Below the pieces are notes generated by a model. The model did not search any database, was not told the origin of the DNA, and saw nothing but the letters and a program-made list of their open reading frames with translations. From a virus: DNA of 25,540 nt. Within the stretch, counting starts at the first letter, position 1, and each line of letters begins with the position of its first letter. The stretch is from positions 1-25,540 of the IMG/VR virus record IMGVR_UViG_3300048919_000130; one strand, written 5' to 3'. This document shows, one piece after another, positions 6,882 through 12,596 of the stretch. Made by a program: the position numbers and the translations under genes.

Positions 6882-7372
6882 TTCTGGCCCCACTCGCAAA
6901 CTTCACGCTCAATCTCGCGCCGGGTCATCAAGCCTTTCCATTGTTTGCCACCTGCGTATGTCCAACGCTGCAACTCTTTGCATGTACCCAGTACATCGCC
7001 GGTGTTCAGCTTCTTCAGCAGCGTAGAGCTGGCGAAGGCACCAGAACCGACGTTATATGTGAATGAGTAAAGCGCGGCGCGGGTAGGCTCTGGAATGCTA
7101 ACCTTTATCAACGTGTCGATGGCGGCTGACACCTTTCGCAGATCATCCTTCAGCAGGTTGTCACACTCTTTGTCGGTATAGCGATGACCGCGGCGAATAT
7201 CGGAACCAGTGTGCCCATCGCAAACAGTCCAGACACCGACGACATCCTGATAAGCGTAATAGCGACGCCCTTCAAGACCATCTGCATTGCCAAGCATCAC
7301 GGCCGCAATAGAGATTGCACTGGCTCCGCCAACAATGGCACCAGCCAGTTTATTCCTGAGTATCGAGTTCAT
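6878..7372 (-). CDS. R: SAR endolysin, GH24 lysozyme (P21 R type)
   Basis: This 164-residue muramidase has the GH24 triad in the spacing E-x8-D-x5-T: E34 ([10 protein letters not shown]), D43 (YQDVVG) and T49 (GVWTV). The N-terminus holds a weakly hydrophobic, Gly/Ala-rich segment ([19 protein letters not shown]), typical of a signal-arrest-release domain that exports the enzyme without cleavage and lets it leave the membrane when the proton gradient collapses. This matches the pinholin encoded just upstream. The start overlaps the holin gene by 23 bases. Confidence 0.93.
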   Translation of the reverse strand: MNSILRNKLAGAIVGGASAISIAAVMLGNADGLEGRRYYAYQDVVGVWTVCDGHTGSDIRRGHRYTDKECDNLLKDDLRKVSAAIDTLIKVSIPEPTRAALYSFTYNVGSGAFASSTLLKKLNTGDVLGTCKELQRWTYAGGKQWKGLMTRREIEREVCEWGQK

Positions 7373-7574
7373 CTCGGCTCCTGCTGCGGCGGTTGTCTTC
7401 GCGGATTTTGAAATAAAGATTTGTCAGGTATGTCAGAACGGCAACAATGATGCCCACCAGCACGCCTATAGCGTTCCACTGCTCGGGGCTGTAGGCATTC
7501 AGCATGCCGTTGAGGATGCTCCCGGCAGAAGCGCCGTACGCAGCACCGGTGGTTAGTTTGTCCATGCGATACAT
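7350..7574 (-). CDS. S: Pinholin of the S21 type with dual start
   Basis: This 74-residue protein has two membrane segments: a small-residue-rich first one ([14 protein letters not shown]) and [19 protein letters not shown], then a charged tail. In P21 the S gene makes an antiholin from the first Met and the pinholin from Met4 (MKSMDK). Here the start is [10 protein letters not shown], with Met1 at 7574, an arginine in the three-residue extension and Met4 at 7565, so the same two-product timing is expected. GAGGTGAG precedes Met1. It triggers membrane depolarisation and SAR endolysin release. Confidence 0.9.
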   Translation of the reverse strand: MYRMDKLTTGAAYGASAGSILNGMLNAYSPEQWNAIGVLVGIIVAVLTYLTNLYFKIREDNRRSRSRDELDTQE

Positions 7575-7691
7575 ACTCTCACCTCGCGTAGTTAGCGGGT
7601 GTTGAAAGTTTTTAGGCGATTAGCCGATATGACTAAAGCTGAATGGGTGTTCTACCGATAATGATTTGAACATTTACTCTGAGAATTTTTT
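7575..7691. other. Intergenic gap between holin and the divergent membrane-protein gene
   Basis: The gap holds the holin ribosome site at its left end and AT-rich sequence before the ATG at 7692. A GATAAT (near 7658) and a TTGAAC (near 7667) are present, but neither has a convincing partner hexamer at the right spacing. Confidence 0.35.
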
Positions 7692-8063
7692 ATGCAGACA
7701 GTCTCTACTTACAAAGACCTTGCAAACGCAATAGCCTGTGGTTCAAACAAAATAGAAGTCACTGGTGATATAACGAAGGGGACGGTAAAAATCGTCGCCA
7801 GCGGCGCAGTTACATGGGCTATTGCTATTGGCGCAATTAGCATCGCGTACGCAGCATTTGCTATGACACCCGCGACGGGAGGAACTAGCTCCGCATTATC
7901 ATTGATTGCTGCACCGGCTGCAGTAGCCAGCATTGGATTACCAGCAACTACGGCAGCAATTGCGATTGCGACTGGCGCAGGGTCCATATCGGCCATTAAA
8001 AAATTAAGAAAATATAAAATCGAATCACATGAAAATGGTAAAGCTATTTTAGTTAAAAGATAG
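7692..8063 (+). CDS. Alanine/glycine-rich membrane protein (moron)
   Basis: I do not recognise this 123-residue protein. A polar N-terminus (MQTVSTYKDLANAIACG) is followed by two or three strongly hydrophobic small-residue segments (AVTWAIAIGAISIAYAAFAM; LSLIAAPAAVASIGL; TTAAIAIATGAGSISAI) and a basic tail. It is probably an inner-membrane protein. It is transcribed against the late operon and sits between the pR'/tR' region and the holin, where late leader RNA must cross it antisense. A lysogenic-conversion or superinfection-exclusion role is possible but unproven. Confidence 0.65.
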   Translation: MQTVSTYKDLANAIACGSNKIEVTGDITKGTVKIVASGAVTWAIAIGAISIAYAAFAMTPATGGTSSALSLIAAPAAVASIGLPATTAAIAIATGAGSISAIKKLRKYKIESHENGKAILVKR

Positions 8064-8112
8064 ATATAGAAGAACCATGCAAGTACTTAAGTGCTCTTTG
8101 CAAAGGCATAAA

Positions 8113-8142
8113 AAAGCCCCGCGAGTTTAACCGCAGGGCTTT
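8113..8142 (-). terminator. Probable late-leader terminator tR'
   Basis: On the minus strand AAAGCCC-GCG type arms (with one mismatch) around an eight-base loop are followed by GGGGCTTTTTTATGCC, a good intrinsic terminator. It lies about 30 bases downstream of the -10 of the candidate late promoter and upstream of the lysis genes. That is the position of tR', which Q-modified polymerase reads through. It may also stop rightward transcription from the gene ending at 8063. Confidence 0.75.
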
Positions 8143-8172
8143 AAACGAAGGCAATAACCCATCGTTGGACCA

Positions 8173-8200
8173 AAATTAACACAGTTTCGGGAAAAGTAAA
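8173..8200 (-). promoter_or_regulatory. Candidate late promoter pR'
   Basis: Reading leftward, TTTACT (8200-8195) and TAATTT (8178-8173) are separated by 16 bases, just after the end of Q and just before the tR' hairpin. The position is that of pR' in lambdoid phages, where Q loads. The hexamers are imperfect, so the exact placement is tentative. Confidence 0.5.
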
Positions 8201-8222
8201 TAGCTTACGATAAAATATCGCA

Positions 8223-9038
8223 CTACTTTGTTATCTGCTTCAGCTGCGCATCAGCCCATGCCTCTTCGATATCAAATTTATTGATCAGCTCGTCGTAGAA
8301 TGGCTTAACTGACTTCTTCCAGGCATCCAGGCTGATTGCATCCGTTATCTGGCAGACAGCTGTATGAGCCTGAGTTGATGGAATCCGTTCGTAGCCCCTG
8401 CCGTTACAACGCTTACAGCTCGCAAGAACCGGGACGCCGTGCTTCTCAGTCAGTTTCTTATCGATGGCCTTACCGCGCCCCTGGCAATCGTTGCAGGCGC
8501 AGCTAATGACCTTCTTACCATTGCAGGCTGAGCAGATAACCCGAGCCACCTCTTTGACCTGCCGCTTAACTTCAAAATCGCTCGGGGATTGCTTAAGGTC
8601 TTTAGCGAACTTGGGGAGTTTCATGGTGTAGTGTGATTTCATCGTGAACACATCGGCCTCGATAAAACCCTGTCCAGAGCAGCACTCACACGGCTTTACG
8701 CTTGCAGCGCTGCGCGAATAATCTTCGAAAGCAAACATGGCCAGCTGTCGCATAACCAGTGCTTTGATCCCGTTATCCAGCTTACGCAGCGCAGCAACCT
8801 TGTCGCATTTGGCTAGCGCGTAGTTGGCCAGAAGGTCGATCGCCCTTTCCCGGTCATTGTTGCTTATGCCCATTTTACCGAGGAAAGCACTGTAACCCAT
8901 CGCAGCCCGTTCCTGCGTCATGCCCATAGCGGCCATGATATCCGTGCCGGTCAAAGAATCTGAGGCAGTTGCGCGCGGAGAATCGCTGATAAGCGTGGAT
9001 TTTGCGAAGTGGTATTTCACTATGTTTTCAAGATTCAT
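8223..9038 (-). CDS. Q: Late antitermination protein Q
   Basis: This 271-residue protein starts MNLENIVKYHFAKSTLISDS and has a helical N-terminal half (FLGKMGISNNDRERAIDLLA). The C-terminal half holds several cysteine pairs: CECCSGQG, CSACNGKK, CACNDCQGRG and CKRCNGRGYE, DnaJ-like zinc-binding knuckles as in the Antiterm (PF03589) family of Q proteins. The start at 9038 has AGGAG seven bases upstream. It is the last gene before pR'/tR', as expected of Q, which binds at the late promoter and makes RNA polymerase ignore terminators in the lysis and head operon. Confidence 0.9.
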   Translation of the reverse strand: MNLENIVKYHFAKSTLISDSPRATASDSLTGTDIMAAMGMTQERAAMGYSAFLGKMGISNNDRERAIDLLANYALAKCDKVAALRKLDNGIKALVMRQLAMFAFEDYSRSAASVKPCECCSGQGFIEADVFTMKSHYTMKLPKFAKDLKQSPSDFEVKRQVKEVARVICSACNGKKVISCACNDCQGRGKAIDKKLTEKHGVPVLASCKRCNGRGYERIPSTQAHTAVCQITDAISLDAWKKSVKPFYDELINKFDIEEAWADAQLKQITK

Positions 9039-9166
9039 GCAGCAGCTCCTGCCATGTGGTAAATGCGAATAAAGTTGCGAAGGATGCGATAGTCCACCAG
9101 CACCGAACCGGGGCGCCGATAAACGCGGAGACGTTGCCAACGTATGCGGAGTATTTCGACCAGCAC
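9035..9166 (-). CDS. Possible small basic protein, 43 aa, between rusA and Q
   Basis: A GTG start at 9166 opens a frame reading VLVEILRIRWQRLRVYRRPG and ending IRIYHMAGAAA; its stop overlaps the Q start (ATGA). It is very basic, with isoleucine/arginine alternation, and fills the gap between rusA and Q, so coupling to Q translation is likely. The ribosome site is weak, and I know no function. It could be a real nin-region small gene or merely an open stretch. Confidence 0.4.
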   Translation of the reverse strand: MLVEILRIRWQRLRVYRRPGSVLVDYRILRNFIRIYHMAGAAA

Positions 9167-9171
9167 TAGGC

Positions 9172-9534
9172 TCAAAGGGCCTCCAGTTCTGTAATAGTCA
9201 GTTCGAGACGCCCGCCTTTCACGATCGGCATTTTCACAACGCGGTAATCGATAACCTGGCAATCATCCATCCAGAAACCCGCCTTGGTTAAAGCGTCGAA
9301 TGCAGCTTTCTGCAGGTTATCCAGATCGCGGCGCCGGCGGTCAGGCATGTGGCATTCAATACGCATTTTGAGCGGTGCGGCCGGGCGGATATTCAGCAGA
9401 CTTTTGCGAACAATAATGGCCACGGCGTTCCGGTAGGCGACGCCCTCGGTGCTTATATGCGTACGCCCTCGGTTGTGTCGGTAATAGCGATTGTTGCTCG
9501 GCGGCCAGGGTAATGTAATTCGGTATGTCTTCAC
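9172..9534 (-). CDS. rusA: RusA Holliday junction resolvase
   Basis: From the GTG at 9534 the protein is 120 residues, the same length as E. coli RusA. The catalytic residues fall at the same numbers: D70 and D72 in [16 protein letters not shown]76, and D91 in FWMDDCQV. The N-terminal signature is [17 protein letters not shown] longer frame from 9561 exists, but GGGGG lies five bases before the GTG and the residue numbering supports the short form. RusA cuts four-way junctions formed during phage recombination and replication, partnering functionally with RecE/RecT. It overlaps the end of the preceding gene. Confidence 0.93.
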   Translation of the reverse strand: MKTYRITLPWPPSNNRYYRHNRGRTHISTEGVAYRNAVAIIVRKSLLNIRPAAPLKMRIECHMPDRRRRDLDNLQKAAFDALTKAGFWMDDCQVIDYRVVKMPIVKGGRLELTITELEAL

Positions 9535-9536
9535 GT

Positions 9537-9743
9537 TCACCCCCACATCCGGTTTCGCCACCGACGATCGGCGCGCGGCGGATGATTACTTTCCGGCAGC
9601 CGGGCGCTGACAGTCCAGGTGATGTAATCAGGGTTAAGGCTTCGCTCTACCTTCACGCCGCGGCGCCGGTATTGCGCCATGAGCTCTTCGGCCTGCTGCG
9701 TGGTGCACTCGGTGTGCTGGAACCATGTCTCTTTCATCGGCAT
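9537..9743 (-). CDS. Small conserved phage protein, 68 aa
   Basis: The protein reads [20 protein letters not shown] and continues [20 protein letters not shown], ending in a basic [17 protein letters not shown] do not know a function. The start ATG at 9743 overlaps the stop of the DUF1367 gene (TGATG); ATG 9737 has better spacing from GGGG. Its stop lies within the start region of rusA, so the three genes are translationally chained. The basic tail could bind nucleic acid. Confidence 0.65.
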   Translation of the reverse strand: MPMKETWFQHTECTTQQAEELMAQYRRRGVKVERSLNPDYITWTVSARLPESNHPPRADRRWRNRMWG

Positions 9744-10345
9744 CACCCCGCGAAGCTCATGAGCTGCGCAGCGGCATTCTCCGCGTCGCGCTGGCTCTTG
9801 AATGCCCTGGACAATATCCAGCGCCACAGAACATCGAGCGCGGCTTTATAGAGCTGCTGAAACTCTGTCTCGTCCATATTGGCGAAGGCGATGCTGCGAG
9901 GATGTTTTCGAAGAGTGCCATCAGGCAGCTCGATGGCGTCAAAGTGCCCGGCCTCAACGGTTACCCAGGCCCGGTACGCATCGAACGATTTGCACAGGCT
10001 GATCCCGTTGGTAACGCGGCGGTGCGCCACCTGCTCAAGATACTGCTCAGCAGCGTCCAATAGCGCGCTTTCATTCCCGGCATAGGATGCGAGAAATTTG
10101 GCATAACCGGTAATGAGCCGACGCTCGTTACTTGATATGGCGCCGCCGGTTGGTTCCCAGTATTCATAGCCCAGATTGAGAAGCGCGAAGAAGCGCCGGT
10201 GAAATGCCGGGTTGCGAACCCGCGTGAACTCAGCAACCAATACGTCGCCGAGTCTGATTTTTGATTGCAGGATATCGCTGGTCTCGGGCGTCGCCGGGAT
10301 CAGAATTCCTGAGTGGTGCTTGATGAGTTGTAATTCGTGCGCCAT
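9743..10345 (-). CDS. DUF1367 family protein
   Basis: The 200-residue protein begins MAHELQLIKHHSGILIPATP and contains FTRVRNPAFHRRFFALLNLG and NGISLCKSFDAYRAW, which I recognise as DUF1367, a common gene of the nin-like region of lambdoid prophages near rusA. The biochemical role is unknown; its place among recombination genes suggests DNA metabolism. It is followed by a chained small gene and rusA. Confidence 0.85.
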   Translation of the reverse strand: MAHELQLIKHHSGILIPATPETSDILQSKIRLGDVLVAEFTRVRNPAFHRRFFALLNLGYEYWEPTGGAISSNERRLITGYAKFLASYAGNESALLDAAEQYLEQVAHRRVTNGISLCKSFDAYRAWVTVEAGHFDAIELPDGTLRKHPRSIAFANMDETEFQQLYKAALDVLWRWILSRAFKSQRDAENAAAQLMSFAG

Positions 10346-10384
10346 GGTCTTCTCCGTGGCGCATCAGGCATAGGTTGTTCAGGC

Positions 10385-10627
10385 CTATGAAAGAATAATA
10401 TCAGACGGTGGAATAACTCGGTAGCCCAGACGTGTAGCAAACTGCATAAACCCATTGAGGGTAAAGACTTCTTCGTCCTCAAGGAGAGGACGCAATGACA
10501 CTAATCCATTCACGCGATAAACCAGATATCTTCGGTCTCCCGGGAAGCTGTAGATAACTGCATTATCTGCCCTTCTGACCACGTCGTACCACTGGTCATC
10601 TGCTGTAAAGGTATCGGAACTACTCAC
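10385..10627 (-). CDS. Small protein behind dinI, candidate antirepressor
   Basis: This 80-residue protein starts (GTG, with GGGGGA five bases upstream) MSSSDTFTADDQWYDVVRRA and is acidic, with YLVYRVNGLVSLRPLLEDEE and a hydrophobic C-terminus. I do not recognise its family directly. It is the second gene after a LexA box and a DinI-like gene. In Salmonella Gifsy-type prophages that arrangement (dinI-gfoA) encodes a small antirepressor that inactivates a non-cleavable repressor. The repressor in this window also lacks a cleavage domain. The antirepressor role is inference from context; the gene itself is well supported. Confidence 0.6.
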   Translation of the reverse strand: MSSSDTFTADDQWYDVVRRADNAVIYSFPGDRRYLVYRVNGLVSLRPLLEDEEVFTLNGFMQFATRLGYRVIPPSDIILS

Positions 10628-10671
10628 TATTTCCCCCAGAGCGACATATTGACGCCGTTAATAGTTATTAA

Positions 10672-10716
10672 GGGCAGTCAGGCGAACGCAAACAGCGAGA
10701 CTCTTCGAAACTGCCC
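10672..10716 (-). repeat. Inverted repeat between dinI-like gene and the next gene
   Basis: On the minus strand GGGCAGT and ACTGCCC (7 bp) enclose about 31 bases, in the 106-base gap between the DinI-like stop and the next start. There is no T-tract. It could fold the intergenic mRNA and uncouple the two genes, but no role is shown. Confidence 0.35.
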
Positions 10717-10733
10717 CTATAAAATTCACGCGA

Positions 10734-10958
10734 TCAATAAAACCACTCGTCGGCGCTTTCCCACGTTTTCTGAAGGATATCTTCAACTACTTTTTTATCA
10801 CCTCCAAAAACGGTAAGACCATCACTGCTGGCGCGCTTGGTGATCAGCGTGCAATCTGAAAACTGCTTACACAGACGAGTTAGCAGCTCCGCCTCTAAAG
10901 CGGGTATAGCTCCATCAGGTAGTTTCTTATTGCGATCAATGACTAACTCAACTTTCAT
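10734..10958 (-). CDS. DinI-like family protein
   Basis: This 74-residue protein matches the DinI family: MKVELVIDRNKKLPDGAIPA at the start, SSDGLTVFG in the middle and the C-terminal helix ending WESADEWFY. DinI-type proteins bind RecA filaments and tune the SOS response. GAGGAGG lies before the ATG and a perfect-looking LexA site sits 20 bases upstream, so it should be induced by DNA damage. It is the first gene of the operon that continues to 10385. Confidence 0.9.
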   Translation of the reverse strand: MKVELVIDRNKKLPDGAIPALEAELLTRLCKQFSDCTLITKRASSDGLTVFGGDKKVVEDILQKTWESADEWFY

Positions 10959-10978
10959 GAATGCCTCCTCTGCTTTAA

Positions 10979-10994
10979 CTGTATATTCATACAG
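10979..10994. promoter_or_regulatory. LexA box upstream of the dinI-like gene
   Basis: CTGTATATTCATACAG matches CTG-N10-CAG with a TATA-rich core, the LexA operator consensus. Leftward TATACA within the site can act as a -10, with TTACAT 18 bases upstream as a weak -35, so LexA would block the promoter directly. Confidence 0.85.
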
Positions 10995-11382
10995 TACACT
11001 TGAATGTAAGATTGTTCAACGGTTTAACAGCACAAATGGTCAAAGGCACTTTTCAAAGAAGCATGAGGAATTGTAAATAGGATATTGTCACATCCCAAAA
11101 TTAATACTTATATATCAATTAGTTAGTCACATTAATTCTTACTCTATTTCTATTGAACTCAAAAAAAACTTCTGTTTTGGCATGGTACTGTATAAAATCC
11201 GCGCGCATACAGGATATCAAGCGCGAAAACCCTATTAAGTTCAAAAAATCTATAAATATATTAGAGATTTTTCCGATAAAGGTATAAATGTTATACATCC
11301 GTGGCTACATGAGAGTTTTTAAAACCTGAAAAATAAATCTCAAGCCATTGATAAATTTAACTTTATCCGTAAGGGAGATTGA
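10995..11382. other. AT-rich intergenic region upstream of the SDH-family gene
   Basis: No gene is seen in this 388-base stretch. It is much more AT-rich than the phage genes to either side. A possible rightward promoter is CTTCTG (11169-11174), 16 bases, TATAAA (11191-11196); the -35 is weak. A good ribosome site (AAGGGAGA) precedes the ATG at 11383. The sequence probably arrived with the two-gene cassette downstream. Confidence 0.45.
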
Positions 11383-12384
11383 ATGTATACGCAGCGAAAG
11401 GAATTATATCGGGCACTTGAACAAAGCCGCAATTCCAAGGTCATAACTTATGTTACGGGTGATAGACAAGGCTTAGGGTCACAGATTTCATCCGATGCTT
11501 TTGATCTCTTCGCTAACCATTTAGATGAAATCGGTGACACACAAAAAATCACTCTTTTTATCTATACTTGTGGTGGCGACATCTTAGCGGCCTGGAGTAT
11601 TGTGAACCTGCTTCGCCAGTTCTGTAAGGAACTCGAAGTCGTTATACCGGCAAAATGTTTAAGCGCTGGCACGCTAATGTCACTTGGCGCCAATAACATC
11701 GTTATGACTAAGCAAGCCACTATCGGTCCGATCGATCCAAGTGTTAACGGACCTCTGAACCCACAAGTCAATTTTAATGGTCAGATACAGCCGTGGGCAG
11801 TCAGCGTTGAAGAAATCAAGGGTTATATTGCTGTAGCAAAAGAAGAATTCGGAATTACGGATGATGCAGGTCTAGCTCAGATTTTGCATGCTCTTAGCGA
11901 GAAAATTCATCCATTAGTACTTGGACGTGTCTACAGAACTAAAGCGCAGATACAAATGTTAGCCAGAAAATTACTTGTTAATCAGATGGATAACGCTGAA
12001 AACGTGGATAAGATAATCAGTTTCCTTTGTAGTGAATCTGGAAGCCATGATTACACCATTAATAGACTAGAAGCGATGGAGCTCGGGTTGAAAATTGAGA
12101 AACCCGATCAAGACCTCTACCGCATTATTAAAGATATTTATGATGATATCAAAGAAGAGCTCCAACTTGGACAACCCTTTGATGCAAATGCAATTTTAGG
12201 TGTCTCTAACGCTCAAAAATATGATGCTGTGAGATGCTTAGTGGAAGCACCAGATACGTTTTCATATCAGTTTAGGACTGAAATACAGTTAAATCGAAAC
12301 GCAGTTGTTGTTCCTGGTGGGACTCAGCAACTAACCGTCAATAGCACTATTTTGAAAGAAGGGTGGAATAAATATGACCAATAA
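11383..12384 (+). CDS. SDH-family (ClpP/SppA-like fold) serine protease
   Basis: This 333-residue protein has the crotonase/ClpP-like serine protease core: ITLFIYTCGGDILAAWSIVN (oxyanion loop at 63-66), PAKCLSAGTLMSLGANNIVM (likely nucleophile S94), and TIGPIDPSVNG (113-123). GPIDP is characteristic of the SDH/serine dehydrogenase proteinase family (PF01972). A later GSHDYTINRLEAMELGL block also fits. The C-terminal 90 residues are a separate helical then beta region I cannot assign. No signal peptide is visible. It is an AT-rich rightward insertion between the leftward methyltransferase and dinI operons and overlaps a tiny downstream gene. Substrate and role are unknown; a moron with defence or host-control function is possible. 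Confidence 0.85.
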   Translation: MYTQRKELYRALEQSRNSKVITYVTGDRQGLGSQISSDAFDLFANHLDEIGDTQKITLFIYTCGGDILAAWSIVNLLRQFCKELEVVIPAKCLSAGTLMSLGANNIVMTKQATIGPIDPSVNGPLNPQVNFNGQIQPWAVSVEEIKGYIAVAKEEFGITDDAGLAQILHALSEKIHPLVLGRVYRTKAQIQMLARKLLVNQMDNAENVDKIISFLCSESGSHDYTINRLEAMELGLKIEKPDQDLYRIIKDIYDDIKEELQLGQPFDANAILGVSNAQKYDAVRCLVEAPDTFSYQFRTEIQLNRNAVVVPGGTQQLTVNSTILKEGWNKYDQ

Positions 12385-12547
12385 TGGAAGCACTGCTACA
12401 CAGTACTTGGCGTACAATCAAAGCGCTACAACTACTAACCAGTATGCTGGCTTTCGTACCTCTACTCCCAACACAGCGGGCTCACAGTCAGTGAATGGTC
12501 AACAAACAACTCAGTATGTAACTACAACCACCAAAACCCTTGGTTGA
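12374..12547 (+). CDS. Ser/Thr/Asn/Gln-rich 57-aa peptide coupled to the SDH protease
   Basis: The ATG at 12374 lies 11 bases inside the end of the protease gene. The peptide is low-complexity: MTNNGSTATQYLAYNQSATT, then TNQYAGFRTSTPNTAGSQSV and QYVTTTTKTLG, with recurring TQY/NQY and TTT motifs and almost no charged residues. Such composition is unusual for a globular protein. The overlap and shared terminator indicate one transcript and coupled translation. It could be the substrate, regulator or partner of the protease; nothing in the sequence decides this. It is too short and odd to be found by routine gene calling, so experimental support is lacking. Confidence 0.55.
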   Translation: MTNNGSTATQYLAYNQSATTTNQYAGFRTSTPNTAGSQSVNGQQTTQYVTTTTKTLG

Positions 12548-12565
12548 TTTACGTAGTAATGAGAG

Positions 12566-12592
12566 ATAAAAGCCTGCTTTGCAGGCTTTTAT
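12566..12592. terminator. Bidirectional terminator between the SDH cassette and the methyltransferase
   Basis: ATAAAAGCCTGC and GCAGGCTTTTAT form a perfect 12-bp stem with a TTT loop. The T-rich arms serve both strands, ending the rightward SDH pair (stop 12547) and the leftward early operon (stop 12597). Confidence 0.8.
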
Positions 12593-12596
12593 CGTT

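Noticed and set aside
11188-11212. CTG...CAG pair upstream of the SDH gene as a second LexA box
   Set aside because: The half-sites are 19 bases apart instead of 10, and the centre is GC-rich, so it does not fit LexA.
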